Positions 40,153 through 50,900 of a stretch of DNA of 64,000 nucleotides are shown here, piece after piece. Origin of the DNA: Flavobacterium sp. LHD-80 (GTDB taxonomy: Bacteria; Bacteroidota; Bacteroidia; Flavobacteriales; Flavobacteriaceae); assembly GCF_030929605.1 (NCBI RefSeq), contig NZ_JAVFVS010000001.1, forward strand, positions 372,001-436,000, in the 5' to 3' direction. Each line of letters starts with the position of its first letter. Within the stretch, counting starts at the first letter, position 1. The notes beneath the pieces were generated by a model. It was not told the DNA's origin. It was given only the letters and a program-made list of their open reading frames with translations, and ran no database searches. A program made the translations under genes and the position numbers.

Positions 40153-42948
40153 TTAAAGTTTGTCTTTCAAATAAATCCCCGTAACAGATTCTTTTACTTT
40201 TACAATATCTTCTGGAGTTCCTGTGGCTAATAAATGCCCACCGTTTTCACCGCCTTCAGGACCAAGATCAAGAATCCAATCGGCACATTTGATTAAATCA
40301 AGATTGTGTTCAATTACAATTATTGAATGACCTTTTTCGATTAAAGCATCAAACGAAGCCAATAATTTCTTGATATCGTGAAAATGCAATCCAGTTGTAG
40401 GTTCGTCAAATACAAACAAAGCTTTGTCTTTTGTTGCACCTTTTACTAAAAACGAAGCCAATTTAATACGTTGTGCCTCACCGCCAGAAAGGGTAGATGA
40501 GGATTGTCCTAATTGAACATATCCTAAACCGACATCTTGCAGTGGCTGTAATTTTTGAGTGATCTTTGATTGTTTGTTTTTTTCGAAAAAAGCAATTGCA
40601 TCATCAATAGTCATAGTCAGAATATCATTGATGTTTTTATCGTCAAAATTGATTTCTAGAATTTCTTTTTTAAATCGTTTTCCGCCACAAGTTTCACACG
40701 GCAGAGAAACATCGGCCATGAAAACCATTTCAATGTTTATTGAGCCTTCTCCTTTGCAGGTTTCGCAACGACCGCCATCAACGTTAAAAGAAAAATGTTT
40801 TGCTTGATAACCTCTTATTTTCGAAAGTTTTTCTTTGGCATATAAATCTCTAATATCATCATACGCTTTAATATAAGTCACCGGATTTGATCTCGAACTT
40901 CTTCCAATCGGATTTTGATCGACATATTCAATATGTTTAATCTGCGAAAAAGAACCTTTTATTTCACTAAACTGACCTGCTTTTTCGGCCGCATTTTCCA
41001 GTTTTTTCTGCATCGCAGGAAATAAGATCTTTTTTATCAAAGTACTTTTTCCGCTTCCAGAAACTCCTGTAACAACCGTTAACACATCAAGCGGAAATGT
41101 AACGTCAATATTTTTTAAATTGTTTTCTCTTGCGCCAATAATATCAATGTGATTTTTGAATTTTCGTCTTTTCTTCGGAACAGAAATTTCTAAATCGCCA
41201 TTCAGGTATTTTGCCGTAAGCGAATCTGATTTTAAGATTTCTTCATAAGTTCCTTGAGCTACTAAATTTCCGCCAAAAGTTCCTGCTTCTGGACCAATAT
41301 CAATAATCATATCGGCCGCTTTCATGATATCTTCGTCGTGTTCAACCACAATTACCGTGTTTCCTAAATCACGTAGAGAAAGCAAAACTTTTATAAGACG
41401 TTCCGAATCTTTTGGATGAAGACCAATACTTGGTTCATCTAAGATATACATCGAACCAACCAAACTACTTCCTAGCGAAGTCGCAAGATTAATACGCTGT
41501 GATTCTCCTCCAGAAAGGGTTGATGAATTTCTGTTTAATGTTAGGTAATCTAAACCAACTTCGGTCAAAAATGACAAGCGATTATTGATTTCAACCATCA
41601 AACGTTTAGCTATTTGGGCTTCATAAACATTTAAATCAATATTTTTGAAAAAAGTAACCAAATGTCTAATCGGCAAATCAACTAATTCTGAAACCGTTTT
41701 TCCATTGATTTTTACGTATGAAGCTTCTTCGCGCAATCGTTTTCCGCGACAGGCGTGGCATTTTGTTTTGCCTCGGTAACGCGATAACATTACTCGGTTT
41801 TGTATTTTATAATTTTTCTCTTCTAATTCTTTGAAAAAATCATTCAAGCCTTGAAAATACTGATTTCCTTTCCAAAGCAAATCTTTTTGTTCTTCGGATA
41901 ACTGAAAATAAGGTTTATGAATAGGGAAATCAAATTTGTAAGCATGTTTTACTAATTCATCTTTATACCAGCTCATGCTTTCGCCTCGCCATGGATAAAT
42001 TGCACTTTCAAAAACAGATAAAGAAGTATTTGGAACCACTAAATCGGCGTCAATACCAATAATATTTCCGTAGCCTTCACAAACTGGGCAAGCACCATAA
42101 GGATTATTGAAAGAGAACAAATGCACATTTGGTTCTAAAAACGTAATGCCGTCCAATTCAAAATTATTAGAATAAGAAAAACGTTTTTCTGTACCTAATT
42201 CCTGAAGAAAACAAATTCCTTTTCCTTCAAAAAAAGCAGTTTGCACAGCATCTGCCAAACGGTTGTAGAATTCTTCTTCCTCTTTAACAACAATACGGTC
42301 AATGATTAATAAAATATCTTTATTATCTAAAGTATGTAAATCGGAAGCTGTAAAATCATCTAGGCGCACCATTTCATTATCTACTAAAATACGAGCAAAA
42401 CCTTGCTGTAAAAGCACTTTTAGTTTGTCTTCTAGCTGTCGTCCTTCTTCTAAATGAATTGGAGCCAAGAGAAGCCATTTACTATCAATTCCCAACGTTT
42501 TTACATCAGAAATAACATCGGTTACAGTATTTTTTTTGACTTCCTGTCCTGAAACGGGAGAAAAAGTACGGCCAATTCTGGCATATAAAAGTTTGATGTA
42601 GTCGTAAATTTCAGTCGAAGTACCAACAGTCGAACGGGCATTTGTCGTATTAACTTTCTGCTCAATTGCAATTGCTGGGGCAATACCTTTTATATATTCC
42701 ACTTTTGGTTTGTCCAAGCGACCCAAAAACTGACGCGCATAAGATGATAAACTTTCTACATAACGGCGCTGTCCTTCGGCATATAAAGTATCAAATGCCA
42801 AACTGGATTTTCCTGATCCCGAAAGCCCTGTAATCACAACAAGTTTGTTTCGCGGAATTGCAACACTTACATCTTTTAAATTATGTACTTGTGCTCCTTT
42901 AATGATGATATTTTGCTTTGGGTCGAGTGTAGAAAGATCAATTTGCAT
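40153..42948 (-). CDS. uvrA: Excinuclease ABC subunit A
   Basis: 931 residues from the ATG at 42948 ([20 protein letters not shown]). An in-frame TTG four codons upstream is less likely. Two ABC modules are visible: Walker [15 protein letters not shown] near residue 43 and [14 protein letters not shown] near 625. Signature motifs are LSGGESQRI and LSGGEAQRI, and Walker B motifs are [13 protein letters not shown] and [13 protein letters not shown]. Zinc fingers are CPVCEGYG...CHACRGKR and CETCKGEG...CETCGGKR. The length is close to E. coli UvrA (940). It is the damage-sensing ATPase of nucleotide excision repair and works with UvrB, which is not in this window. Confidence 0.97.
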   Translation of the reverse strand: MQIDLSTLDPKQNIIIKGAQVHNLKDVSVAIPRNKLVVITGLSGSGKSSLAFDTLYAEGQRRYVESLSSYARQFLGRLDKPKVEYIKGIAPAIAIEQKVNTTNARSTVGTSTEIYDYIKLLYARIGRTFSPVSGQEVKKNTVTDVISDVKTLGIDSKWLLLAPIHLEEGRQLEDKLKVLLQQGFARILVDNEMVRLDDFTASDLHTLDNKDILLIIDRIVVKEEEEFYNRLADAVQTAFFEGKGICFLQELGTEKRFSYSNNFELDGITFLEPNVHLFSFNNPYGACPVCEGYGNIIGIDADLVVPNTSLSVFESAIYPWRGESMSWYKDELVKHAYKFDFPIHKPYFQLSEEQKDLLWKGNQYFQGLNDFFKELEEKNYKIQNRVMLSRYRGKTKCHACRGKRLREEASYVKINGKTVSELVDLPIRHLVTFFKNIDLNVYEAQIAKRLMVEINNRLSFLTEVGLDYLTLNRNSSTLSGGESQRINLATSLGSSLVGSMYILDEPSIGLHPKDSERLIKVLLSLRDLGNTVIVVEHDEDIMKAADMIIDIGPEAGTFGGNLVAQGTYEEILKSDSLTAKYLNGDLEISVPKKRRKFKNHIDIIGARENNLKNIDVTFPLDVLTVVTGVSGSGKSTLIKKILFPAMQKKLENAAEKAGQFSEIKGSFSQIKHIEYVDQNPIGRSSRSNPVTYIKAYDDIRDLYAKEKLSKIRGYQAKHFSFNVDGGRCETCKGEGSINIEMVFMADVSLPCETCGGKRFKKEILEINFDDKNINDILTMTIDDAIAFFEKNKQSKITQKLQPLQDVGLGYVQLGQSSSTLSGGEAQRIKLASFLVKGATKDKALFVFDEPTTGLHFHDIKKLLASFDALIEKGHSIIVIEHNLDLIKCADWILDLGPEGGENGGHLLATGTPEDIVKVKESVTGIYLKDKL

Positions 42949-42966
42949 AAAAAAAGTCAATTTTTA

Positions 42967-42974
42967 CAAAAGTA
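42967..42974 (-). promoter_or_regulatory. Promoter -7 box TACTTTTG of uvrA
   Basis: On the minus strand a perfect TAnnTTTG lies 18 bases before the ATG at 42948, predicting a very short leader. No LexA-like palindrome is evident. Confidence 0.55.
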
Positions 42975-43088
42975 ATCAATTTTGAGTAGAGTTCTGTTAA
43001 GGATATTGTTCCAAATCTTAACAGAATTACCATGTTAGATCTTGGAAATTAGATATCGAAATAATGGTCTAAATTGATCATAATTTGT

Positions 43089-43172
43089 TTCCCGTGGTTG
43101 AAACCACGGGCTATATTTGAATATATTTGAGAAATGCTTTGAAAACATAGCCTGCGGTTTCAACTGCAGGAA
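43089..43172. repeat. Pair of REP-like palindromes (CCCGTGGTT / CCTGCGGTTTCAACTGCAGG)
   Basis: CCCGTGGTTGAAACCACGGG at 43091-43110 and CCTGCGGTTTCAACTGCAGG at 43151-43170 are each palindromic. They resemble each other in opposite orientation and enclose two TATATTTGA-like repeats. The remaining bases of 42975-43269 show no gene. Confidence 0.75.
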
Positions 43173-43269
43173 CGTAATAGATGATCGTAATTTTTAAAAA
43201 AGCATTGTTTCAAGAGTAAAATATCCTATTTTAGAACTGTTTTTATAATAAATTAATACCCCGATAGAT

Positions 43270-46071
43270 TTGAAAACAAAACTTTCTGCCCTTTTTCTTT
43301 TGATGAGTCTTTTCTTGTTCTCACAGGAATTTCCGCCAATTATTAAATATTCCTCTGCTGTATATGGCGCTGGAAATCAAAGCTGGATGATTTCGCAAGA
43401 CGATCAGAATTATTTGTATTTTGCTAATAATGACGGACTTTTAGAATATAACGGAACAAATTGGCAGTTATATCGCGCGCCAAATGAGACAATTCTGCGC
43501 TCTGTAAAAGTAATCGGAAATAAAATCTATACAGGAACTTACATGAATTTTGGCTACTGGACCAGAAAATCAGACGGCAGACTAAAATATACTTCACTTA
43601 GCAATACAATCAAAAGCAAAATTTTAGATGACGAGCAATTTTGGAACATACTAAAATATGATCAATGGGTTTTGTTTCAATCGCTGAATCGAATTTATAT
43701 TTACGACACTAAGACAGGACAGTTTAAAATTATTGCACCAAAAAATGGCGTTATAAAATCATTTGCGCCTAAAAATGCGATCTATTTTCAAACGATGAAA
43801 GAAGGACTTTTTGAAATTGAAAGCGGAAAAGCAAAGTTGGTTTCGGATAATCCCATTTTGAAAAAATTTACAATTGCCAATATTTTTACAACTGATGAAG
43901 GTTTATTGATTCAGACACAGCTTGATGGAATGTATAAATTGGTCAAAAATACGCTGACTCGTTTTGTTACCGATGTAGATTCCGAATTAAAATCGAGTTT
44001 TGTTTACAGCAGTCAGCGTCTTCAAAATGGAAATTTTGCTTTAGGAACAGTTTCAAACGGAATTTTTGTTTTAACCGAAAACGGAAAATTGAAATACCAT
44101 CTTTCGCAGAGCAAAGGATTAAGCAATAATACTGCTTTGTCGCTTTTTGAAGATAAAGATCAGAATTTATGGGCTGGACTTGATAACGGAATTAACTGTA
44201 TCAATATGCAGTCGCCAGTGCACAGTTTTACTGATGATTCTGGAGTTTTAGGAACGGTTTATGCTTCAGCGGTTTATAAGGGACTCTTATACATTGGAAC
44301 AAATCAAGGACTTTTTTGCAGACCGCTTGAAAGCAACAGCGATTTTAAATTTATAAATGGAACAAAAGGTCAGGTTTGGTCGCTTTTTGTTTATGATGAT
44401 ACACTTTTTTGCGGACATGATTCGGGAACTTTTGTGGTTACAAGTGATACTGCCAGAAGTATTTTTTCAGCATCGGGAACTTGGAAATTTGAGCCTGTCC
44501 CTCATGATAAAAAGCTGCTGCTTCAAGGAAATTACTACGGAATTTCTGTTTTAGAAAAAGTGAACAATCAATGGGTATTTCGAAATAAAATAAAAGGATT
44601 TGATTATTCGTCCCGATATTTCGAAATCTCAAATCATTTTGATGTTTATGTGAGCCATGAATATAAAGGGATTTTTAGATTAAAACTAGATAATTCGTTA
44701 TCTAAAACAGCTGATTTTTATACGTATAAATCGCCTCAAAAAGGAATCCGCGCGAGTTTAACAAAGTTCAATAATTCGATTTATTATGCTTACAAAGGCG
44801 GAATTTTTAAATTAAATGCCACAACAAAACAATTTGAAAAAGACACTGTTTTAAGTTCGATTTTTGAAAATGATGAATATACATCAGGAAAATTGATTGT
44901 TGATAATTCGAATAAAATATGGCTTTTTTCTAAAAACTATATTCATTATTTCTCAGCAAGCAAGCTAAGTAATCAGTTGAAGGAAAATGTAATTCCGATT
45001 CCGGCATCTTTGACCAATTCAATGCTTGGATATGAAAACATCACCCAAATTTCTAAGTCAAATTATTTAATTGGCACAACAGATGGGTATTATACCTTAA
45101 ATATTGATGATTTAAGTTTTAAAAACTACACCGTTTTTATAACAGATATCACAATGAACAAGCAAAATGAAACGCTGAAAAATGTTGCCATTCAAAACGA
45201 AGGCAGTTTTACTTCAACTGAAAATAATATCACACTAAACTATACAGTTCCAGAGTACAATAAATACATCAATACAGAATATCAATATCTGTTAGAAGGT
45301 TTTCAAAATGATTGGAGCGAATGGAGCACAAAAGCAACGGTGAATTTCAAAAATCTTTCGCCTGGAAAATACACGTTTAAAGTACGTGCAAAATATGCTA
45401 ATACAATTCTTGAAAATACCGCTGTTTATACCTTTATCATTTCAAAACCTTGGTATTTGACTAATCTCGCGGTTTTCATTTATTTTCTGTTAATGTTGGC
45501 TATGGCTTATTTTATCAATAAAGCGTACCGAAATTATTATCAGAAACAAAAAGAGAAATTGATTGAAGAGAATAATCTTTTACTTGAAATAAAAGAGTTA
45601 GAAAATGAACAGCAATTAATGAAATTGAGAAACGAACAGCTTTCTCAAGATGTAGATACAAAAAGCAGAGAATTAGCTGTTTCGACAATGAGTTTAAACA
45701 GCAAAAACGAATTGTTGGCTTTTATTAAAGAAGATTTACAGAAAACAACTCCCGGTGAAAACAAAAACATTAAATCGGTTATTAGTACAATCAATAAAAA
45801 TATTACTGAGGAAGATTCCTGGAATGTTTTTAAAGAAGCTTTCGATAATGCCGATAAAGATTTCTTGAAACGAATTAAACAGCTTCATCCTTTATTGACT
45901 CCAAATGATCTTCGTTTGTGTGCTTATCTTCGTTTGAATCTTTCTTCAAAAGAAATCGCACCGTTGTTCAATATTTCTGTTCGAAGTGTTGAGATTAAAA
46001 GATATCGTTTACGTAAAAAAATGGATTTACAGCACGAAATCGGTTTAGTTGAATATATTCTCGATGTATAG
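43270..46071 (+). CDS. One-component transmembrane regulator: beta-propeller, Y_Y_Y domain, LuxR-type HTH
   Basis: 933 residues from a TTG start (MKTKLSALFLLMSLFLFSQ is the signal peptide). The periplasmic part (about 20-620) is built of propeller-like repeats (NLWAGLDNGINCI, LLYIGTNQGLFC). A Y_Y_Y domain follows (about 640-725; YQYLLEGFQNDWSEWSTKA and LSPGKYTFKVRAKYAN). One TM lies near 737-755, then a coiled coil (about 760-815). The C-terminal GerE-like HTH is LTPNDLRLCAYLRLNLSSKE, then IAPLFNISVRSVEIKRYRLR. Unlike hybrid two-component regulators it has no kinase or receiver. It presumably senses glycan in the periplasm and activates the downstream SusCD/GH16 locus 241 bp away. Confidence 0.88.
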   Translation: MKTKLSALFLLMSLFLFSQEFPPIIKYSSAVYGAGNQSWMISQDDQNYLYFANNDGLLEYNGTNWQLYRAPNETILRSVKVIGNKIYTGTYMNFGYWTRKSDGRLKYTSLSNTIKSKILDDEQFWNILKYDQWVLFQSLNRIYIYDTKTGQFKIIAPKNGVIKSFAPKNAIYFQTMKEGLFEIESGKAKLVSDNPILKKFTIANIFTTDEGLLIQTQLDGMYKLVKNTLTRFVTDVDSELKSSFVYSSQRLQNGNFALGTVSNGIFVLTENGKLKYHLSQSKGLSNNTALSLFEDKDQNLWAGLDNGINCINMQSPVHSFTDDSGVLGTVYASAVYKGLLYIGTNQGLFCRPLESNSDFKFINGTKGQVWSLFVYDDTLFCGHDSGTFVVTSDTARSIFSASGTWKFEPVPHDKKLLLQGNYYGISVLEKVNNQWVFRNKIKGFDYSSRYFEISNHFDVYVSHEYKGIFRLKLDNSLSKTADFYTYKSPQKGIRASLTKFNNSIYYAYKGGIFKLNATTKQFEKDTVLSSIFENDEYTSGKLIVDNSNKIWLFSKNYIHYFSASKLSNQLKENVIPIPASLTNSMLGYENITQISKSNYLIGTTDGYYTLNIDDLSFKNYTVFITDITMNKQNETLKNVAIQNEGSFTSTENNITLNYTVPEYNKYINTEYQYLLEGFQNDWSEWSTKATVNFKNLSPGKYTFKVRAKYANTILENTAVYTFIISKPWYLTNLAVFIYFLLMLAMAYFINKAYRNYYQKQKEKLIEENNLLLEIKELENEQQLMKLRNEQLSQDVDTKSRELAVSTMSLNSKNELLAFIKEDLQKTTPGENKNIKSVISTINKNITEEDSWNVFKEAFDNADKDFLKRIKQLHPLLTPNDLRLCAYLRLNLSSKEIAPLFNISVRSVEIKRYRLRKKMDLQHEIGLVEYILDV

Positions 46072-46312
46072 TAGCGAGAATAATTGGCCAAAAAAACTAT
46101 ACATTACCACAACATTATGACTTTGTTAGGCTTTTGTAATGAAAATGTTAAAGAAATTAACATTCGTAAATATTAGTTGTTTCAGGATTTTTTTTGCGAA
46201 ATCTTAAAATTAGTAACATTTTTTTTGAGATGTATGTTTTTTGTTGAGGTTAAATTTAGCGGATTCCTAATTGGAACGAATAAATTTATCTTTCAATAAA
46301 AACTAACTAATT

Positions 46313-49300
46313 ATGAAATCGAAATTGTTACTAATTGTACTATCGTTGTGTACATCATTTGCCTTTGCGCAATCCTATGATGTAAGCGGAACGGTAGTAG
46401 ATGGGTCAGGATTATCACTGCCTGGCGTAAATGTAAAAGTTAAAAGTTCGTCTCAGAGTACAACCACAGACTTTGACGGATCTTTTAAGTTAACCGGAGT
46501 TCCAAAAGGAGCTTCAATTGTCTTTAGTTATATTGGTTACAGAACGCAAGAAATTGCAGTTTCTGGAACTAAAATGACTGTAAAAATGGCCGACGACGCA
46601 AAATCACTCGAAGAAGTCGTTGTTATTGGTTACGGAACTCAAAAGAAAAGAGAAATTACCGGAGCCGTTTCTGTTGTAGACAGTAAAACACTGGACATCT
46701 TGAAACCAACAAGAATTGAACAGGCTTTACAAGGAACCGTATCGGGTGTGAATGTAACCACGCAGTCTGGTGCGCCGGGAGCGGGATTGGATATTCGTAT
46801 TCGTGGTATTGCCACAAACGGACAAAATTCACCAACTGCTATTATCGACGGTTATGTTGGAGATTTTAGTTTATTGAATCCAAATGATATCGAAACTATT
46901 ACCGTTTTAAAAGATGCTCAGGCGGCTATTTATGGAACAATTGGTGCAAACGGAATCATTTTGGTAACAACCAAAATGGGTAAAAAGAACTCTAAAACTA
47001 AAGTTTCTTTTAATAGTTATGCCGGATTCCAGGAAACATCTCGAAAACTTCCAACTTTAAATGCAACAGAATATGCACTTTTATTAAATGAAAGTTATGC
47101 AAATGGAGGAAAACCGATTCCGTATCCAAATGTAAGCGGATTAGGAAAAGGTACAAACTGGCAAGATGAAGTTTTCCAGAAAGGTGCTCCTATTATTAAT
47201 AATGATTTGACAATTTCTGGAGGATCAGATAATATTACCTATTCTATTAGTGGATCGCATTTAGATCAAGAAGGAATTGTTGGAGGTGACAAATCAGGTT
47301 ATTTAAGAAATACGGCAAGAATTGGTTTAGGCGCTGATTTAAGCAGTAAAATTAAATTGAGAACAAATGTTATCTATACATATTTTACCAGAAGAACATT
47401 AAATGAAAATGGTCTAGGATCAGTATTATTCAACGCATTAAACGTTCCGGCAACTTTAAATCCATACAATGCAGATGGAAGTTTTACGCTAGTGCCAAAC
47501 ACTACGGGATTAGGAAATGAAATCATTAATCCACTAGCGCAAATTGCAAATACTTATAACGATTATAATTATAAAAAACTGAACGGAAACTTTGGATTAG
47601 ATTATAAAATTTTCAAAGGATTTACCTTAGCAAGTGCTATCGGTTTTAATACTTCAAATAGTGAAGGAAAAGATTTTGCACAACAAATTAGCTACGGCGG
47701 AAAAGTTTTTGACGTGCAAAGAAGTTCAGTAACGCAAAGAGCTGTAAATGATAATAATTATTCATTTGACCTTTATGGAACTTATACAACCAAAATTGCA
47801 GAAGCTCATAATATTACGGGAACTGTTGGTACAACAATCTTTAAAGAATGGGGTAACGGACTTACAGCAACTGGTTTTGATGTTCCAAATAATTCTTGGC
47901 AATTTGCTGATATTTCATTGACTAAAGGAATTTCAGAAACACTTACAAATAGTTCTTATAATTATGACCAAAGAAGATTGTCATATTATGCAAGACTTCA
48001 GTACGATTATAAAGAGAAGTATTTACTGTCTGGAATGACGCGCCGTGATGCTTCGACTAAATTTGGGACAGGAAATAAAATTGGGTATTTTTCATCTGTT
48101 ACGGGTGGTTGGATAATTTCTAAAGAAGAATTTTTTGGAGAGCCTAAGTTTATAAACTTCTTAAAGTTAAGAGCTAGTTACGGAACGTTAGGAAATGACC
48201 AAATTCCAAATTATGGTTATTTAGGACTTTTGAACGGTGAAGCAACTTACGTTTTTGACGGTGTAATTGTAAACGGAAGTTCTACAGGTCAGGTTCCAAA
48301 TCCAAATTTAAAATGGGAAGAAGCTGAGAAATTTGACGTTGGTTTGGATATGAAAATCTTAAACGACAAAGTTTACATCGTTGCCGATTATTTCAGCGAT
48401 ATCAGAAAAGATTTATTAGTGCCAAATATTCCGGTTTCTGGAATTAATGGGACAGGAGCTCCGGGCGCAAGTGCTCCAACTTTAAACGCGGGATCGGTTA
48501 AAAATTCAGGATTTGAATTTGCAATTGATTATAAAGATAAATTCTCAGATAATTTTAATTTCAGCGTAGGCTATAATGTTACTTTCCTTAAAAATGTTGT
48601 ACAAGAAGTAAATAATGGTACAGGATTTATTGAAGGAGGCGCTTTTGGTGTTGGACAGCCTGCACCTTCGCGCATGGAAATAGGAAAACCAATGGGTTAT
48701 TTCTACGGATATAAAACCGATGGAGTTTTCCAAAATCAAGCAGAAATCGACGCTCATCCATCACAAATTGCTTTAGGCGCAAATGCTGCTCCTGGTGATC
48801 TTCGTTATGTGGATGTAAATGGCGATGGAAAAATCGATACAAATGATAAAACCAATATTGGTGATCCAATTGCCGATGCAACAATGGGTTTCAACATACA
48901 AATGAATTATAAAAATGTAGATTTTGCAATGTTCACATTTGCATCTGTAGGAAATGATATGGTTCGCAATTATGAAAGAACACTTTCTGACGCTAATCGT
49001 TTAAATTATGTTTTAGACAGATGGACAGGCGAGGGCTCAACAAATTCAACTCCAAGAGTTACAACGGGAGCAACGGCAAATAATGTTTTTTCTAATTATT
49101 TTGTTGAAGATGCTTCTTATTTCAGAATCCAAAATATTCAATTAGGATATTCTCTTAGTCCAAATGTGGCTCAAAAAGCTGGACTTACAAAATTAAGACT
49201 TTACGTAGGAGTAAATAATTTATACACATTTACTAAGTATAAAGGTTTTGATCCAGGCGCTTCATTTGGTCCTCAAAATCGTGACAATGTTTCTCAGTCG

Positions 49301-49378
49301 CCTATTGGTGCTGGAATCGATTACGGTTTTTATCCAATTCCGAGAACCTATTTAATGGGACTTAACCTTAATTTTTAA
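46313..49378 (+). CDS. SusC-family TonB-dependent transporter
   Basis: 1021 residues. A signal peptide (ending FAFAQ) is followed by a CarboxypepD_reg domain (about 22-95; YDVSGTVVDGSGLSLPGVNV), then the TonB-box and plug (about 100-220; VVIGYGTQKKREITGAVSVV, DIRIRGIATNG, VLKDAQAAIYGTIGANGIIL). A 22-strand barrel follows, ending YPIPRTYLMGLNLNF with C-terminal Phe. It imports oligosaccharides across the outer membrane in complex with SusD. The downstream GH16 enzymes indicate beta-1,3(4)-glucan (laminarin-like) as cargo; that substrate is inferred. It is the first gene of a five-gene plus-strand run with 11-bp gaps between SusC, SusD, the binding protein and the GH16 lipoprotein. Confidence 0.95.
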   Translation: MKSKLLLIVLSLCTSFAFAQSYDVSGTVVDGSGLSLPGVNVKVKSSSQSTTTDFDGSFKLTGVPKGASIVFSYIGYRTQEIAVSGTKMTVKMADDAKSLEEVVVIGYGTQKKREITGAVSVVDSKTLDILKPTRIEQALQGTVSGVNVTTQSGAPGAGLDIRIRGIATNGQNSPTAIIDGYVGDFSLLNPNDIETITVLKDAQAAIYGTIGANGIILVTTKMGKKNSKTKVSFNSYAGFQETSRKLPTLNATEYALLLNESYANGGKPIPYPNVSGLGKGTNWQDEVFQKGAPIINNDLTISGGSDNITYSISGSHLDQEGIVGGDKSGYLRNTARIGLGADLSSKIKLRTNVIYTYFTRRTLNENGLGSVLFNALNVPATLNPYNADGSFTLVPNTTGLGNEIINPLAQIANTYNDYNYKKLNGNFGLDYKIFKGFTLASAIGFNTSNSEGKDFAQQISYGGKVFDVQRSSVTQRAVNDNNYSFDLYGTYTTKIAEAHNITGTVGTTIFKEWGNGLTATGFDVPNNSWQFADISLTKGISETLTNSSYNYDQRRLSYYARLQYDYKEKYLLSGMTRRDASTKFGTGNKIGYFSSVTGGWIISKEEFFGEPKFINFLKLRASYGTLGNDQIPNYGYLGLLNGEATYVFDGVIVNGSSTGQVPNPNLKWEEAEKFDVGLDMKILNDKVYIVADYFSDIRKDLLVPNIPVSGINGTGAPGASAPTLNAGSVKNSGFEFAIDYKDKFSDNFNFSVGYNVTFLKNVVQEVNNGTGFIEGGAFGVGQPAPSRMEIGKPMGYFYGYKTDGVFQNQAEIDAHPSQIALGANAAPGDLRYVDVNGDGKIDTNDKTNIGDPIADATMGFNIQMNYKNVDFAMFTFASVGNDMVRNYERTLSDANRLNYVLDRWTGEGSTNSTPRVTTGATANNVFSNYFVEDASYFRIQNIQLGYSLSPNVAQKAGLTKLRLYVGVNNLYTFTKYKGFDPGASFGPQNRDNVSQSPIGAGIDYGFYPIPRTYLMGLNLNF

Positions 49379-49389
49379 TTTCAATTAAA

Positions 49390-50889
49390 ATGAAAAAATA
49401 TTTATATACAACCGTTATAACACTTACTCTATTTTCGACTTTATGTATTTCTTGTTCGGATGAGTACGTTGATCCTACACCAGAATATTCTATCGATTCT
49501 GAAAACTATTTTAACTCAAAAGCAGATTATGATCAAGCATTAATTGCCGCTTACGATTTGCTTCAGGCTTCTTATGTAAATGTTTTATTGGGCGAAATTG
49601 CCTCAGATAATACATTATGTGGAGGAGAAAGTCCGACTGACGTTATTGGTTTTCAACAGATAGACGACATGATTCATACGCCAGTAAACAGCAATTTAAG
49701 AGATGTCTGGAACTGGATGTTTGCAGGTGTACAAAGAGCCAATTATATTCTTGAATTTCAAGATAAGACAGATTTTCAAGGAAAAAATCAAATTATAGCC
49801 GAAGCACGTTTTCTTAGAGCATACTATCAGTTTGAGTTAGTAAAATGGTTTGGTGGTATACCAATGAAAGGAGATGCTAGGTTTAAAATTGGAGATGAAA
49901 AAACAGTACCGCGTTCTAGTAAAGAAGAAGTTTACGCTTCTATTGAAGCCGATTTGACTTTTGCGGCGGCTAATTTATCTCCAATTGCTTCTCAAAAAGG
50001 GCGTGCTACAAAAGGTGCAGCTTTGGCACTTTTAGGAAAAGCGTATTTATATGAAGGTAAATTTGCTCAAGCTGCATCTGCTCTTGATGGCGTAATAACG
50101 TCAGGGAAATATTCTTTGGTAGCAGACTATAATTCCATTTTTGAAATGGACGGAGAAAATGGCGCTGAATCTGTTTTTGAAGTGCAGTACACAGATGTTG
50201 AAGGAGCAGGTTTTGGATGTCTACAATGTAGTGAGGGTAACGTAGCGGTTGGTTTCAGCGGTGTCAGAAATTTTTCAGGTCCACTTTTTTCTTCAGGATT
50301 CAGTTTTAATGTTCCAACGAAAGAAGGTGCCGATTCGTTTGAAGCTGGCGACAAACGAAAAGATGTTGCGATTTTAGATATCGCTGCTTTTGCTGCTGCA
50401 AATTCTAATTATGATGGCGGAAAAGGCGTGAGCTACGGAAAAGGAAATGAAGACACTGGATATTTCAACAGAAAATATCTTCCAAGAAAAAGAAGTTCAG
50501 CAGCAGCTGGAGATTTGAATTTAACAAATCCAAACAACTACAGAGCGATTCGTTATGCAGATGTTTTATTGATGGCTGCCGAAGCGTATAGTCGTGCAGG
50601 AAACAATGATGCAAAAGCAAGAGACTATTTAAATCAGGTAAGAAGACGCGCTTTTGGAGACAATAATCACGATATCACAGCTTCAGGACAAGCTTTGACT
50701 GATTTTATTTATGCCGAAAGAAGAGTAGAACTTTTTGGTGAAGGACACCGTTTCTTTGATTTGGTAAGAACTGGAAAAGCTGTTGGGAAAATTCCTGGTT
50801 TTACAGCTAATAAGAACGAATTATTTCCACTTCCAATTGAAGAAATTCAATTCGCAAATGGAAACTGGCAACAAAATCCTGGATACTAA
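49390..50889 (+). CDS. SusD/RagB-family outer-membrane glycan-binding lipoprotein
   Basis: 499 residues. The lipoprotein signal ends LCISC with Cys22. The SusD-like fold is shown by SENYFNSKADYDQALIAAYD, NYILEFQDKTDF, AEARFLRAYYQFELVKWFGG, ALLGKAYLYEGKFAQAASAL and the C-terminal NYRAIRYADVLLMAAEAYSR, with ERRVELFGEGHRFFDLVRTG and LFPLPIEEIQ. It sits on the cell surface as the lid of the SusC transporter and hands over glucan chains. It starts 11 bp after SusC. Confidence 0.95.
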   Translation: MKKYLYTTVITLTLFSTLCISCSDEYVDPTPEYSIDSENYFNSKADYDQALIAAYDLLQASYVNVLLGEIASDNTLCGGESPTDVIGFQQIDDMIHTPVNSNLRDVWNWMFAGVQRANYILEFQDKTDFQGKNQIIAEARFLRAYYQFELVKWFGGIPMKGDARFKIGDEKTVPRSSKEEVYASIEADLTFAAANLSPIASQKGRATKGAALALLGKAYLYEGKFAQAASALDGVITSGKYSLVADYNSIFEMDGENGAESVFEVQYTDVEGAGFGCLQCSEGNVAVGFSGVRNFSGPLFSSGFSFNVPTKEGADSFEAGDKRKDVAILDIAAFAAANSNYDGGKGVSYGKGNEDTGYFNRKYLPRKRSSAAAGDLNLTNPNNYRAIRYADVLLMAAEAYSRAGNNDAKARDYLNQVRRRAFGDNNHDITASGQALTDFIYAERRVELFGEGHRFFDLVRTGKAVGKIPGFTANKNELFPLPIEEIQFANGNWQQNPGY

Positions 50890-50900
50890 AAAATACAATT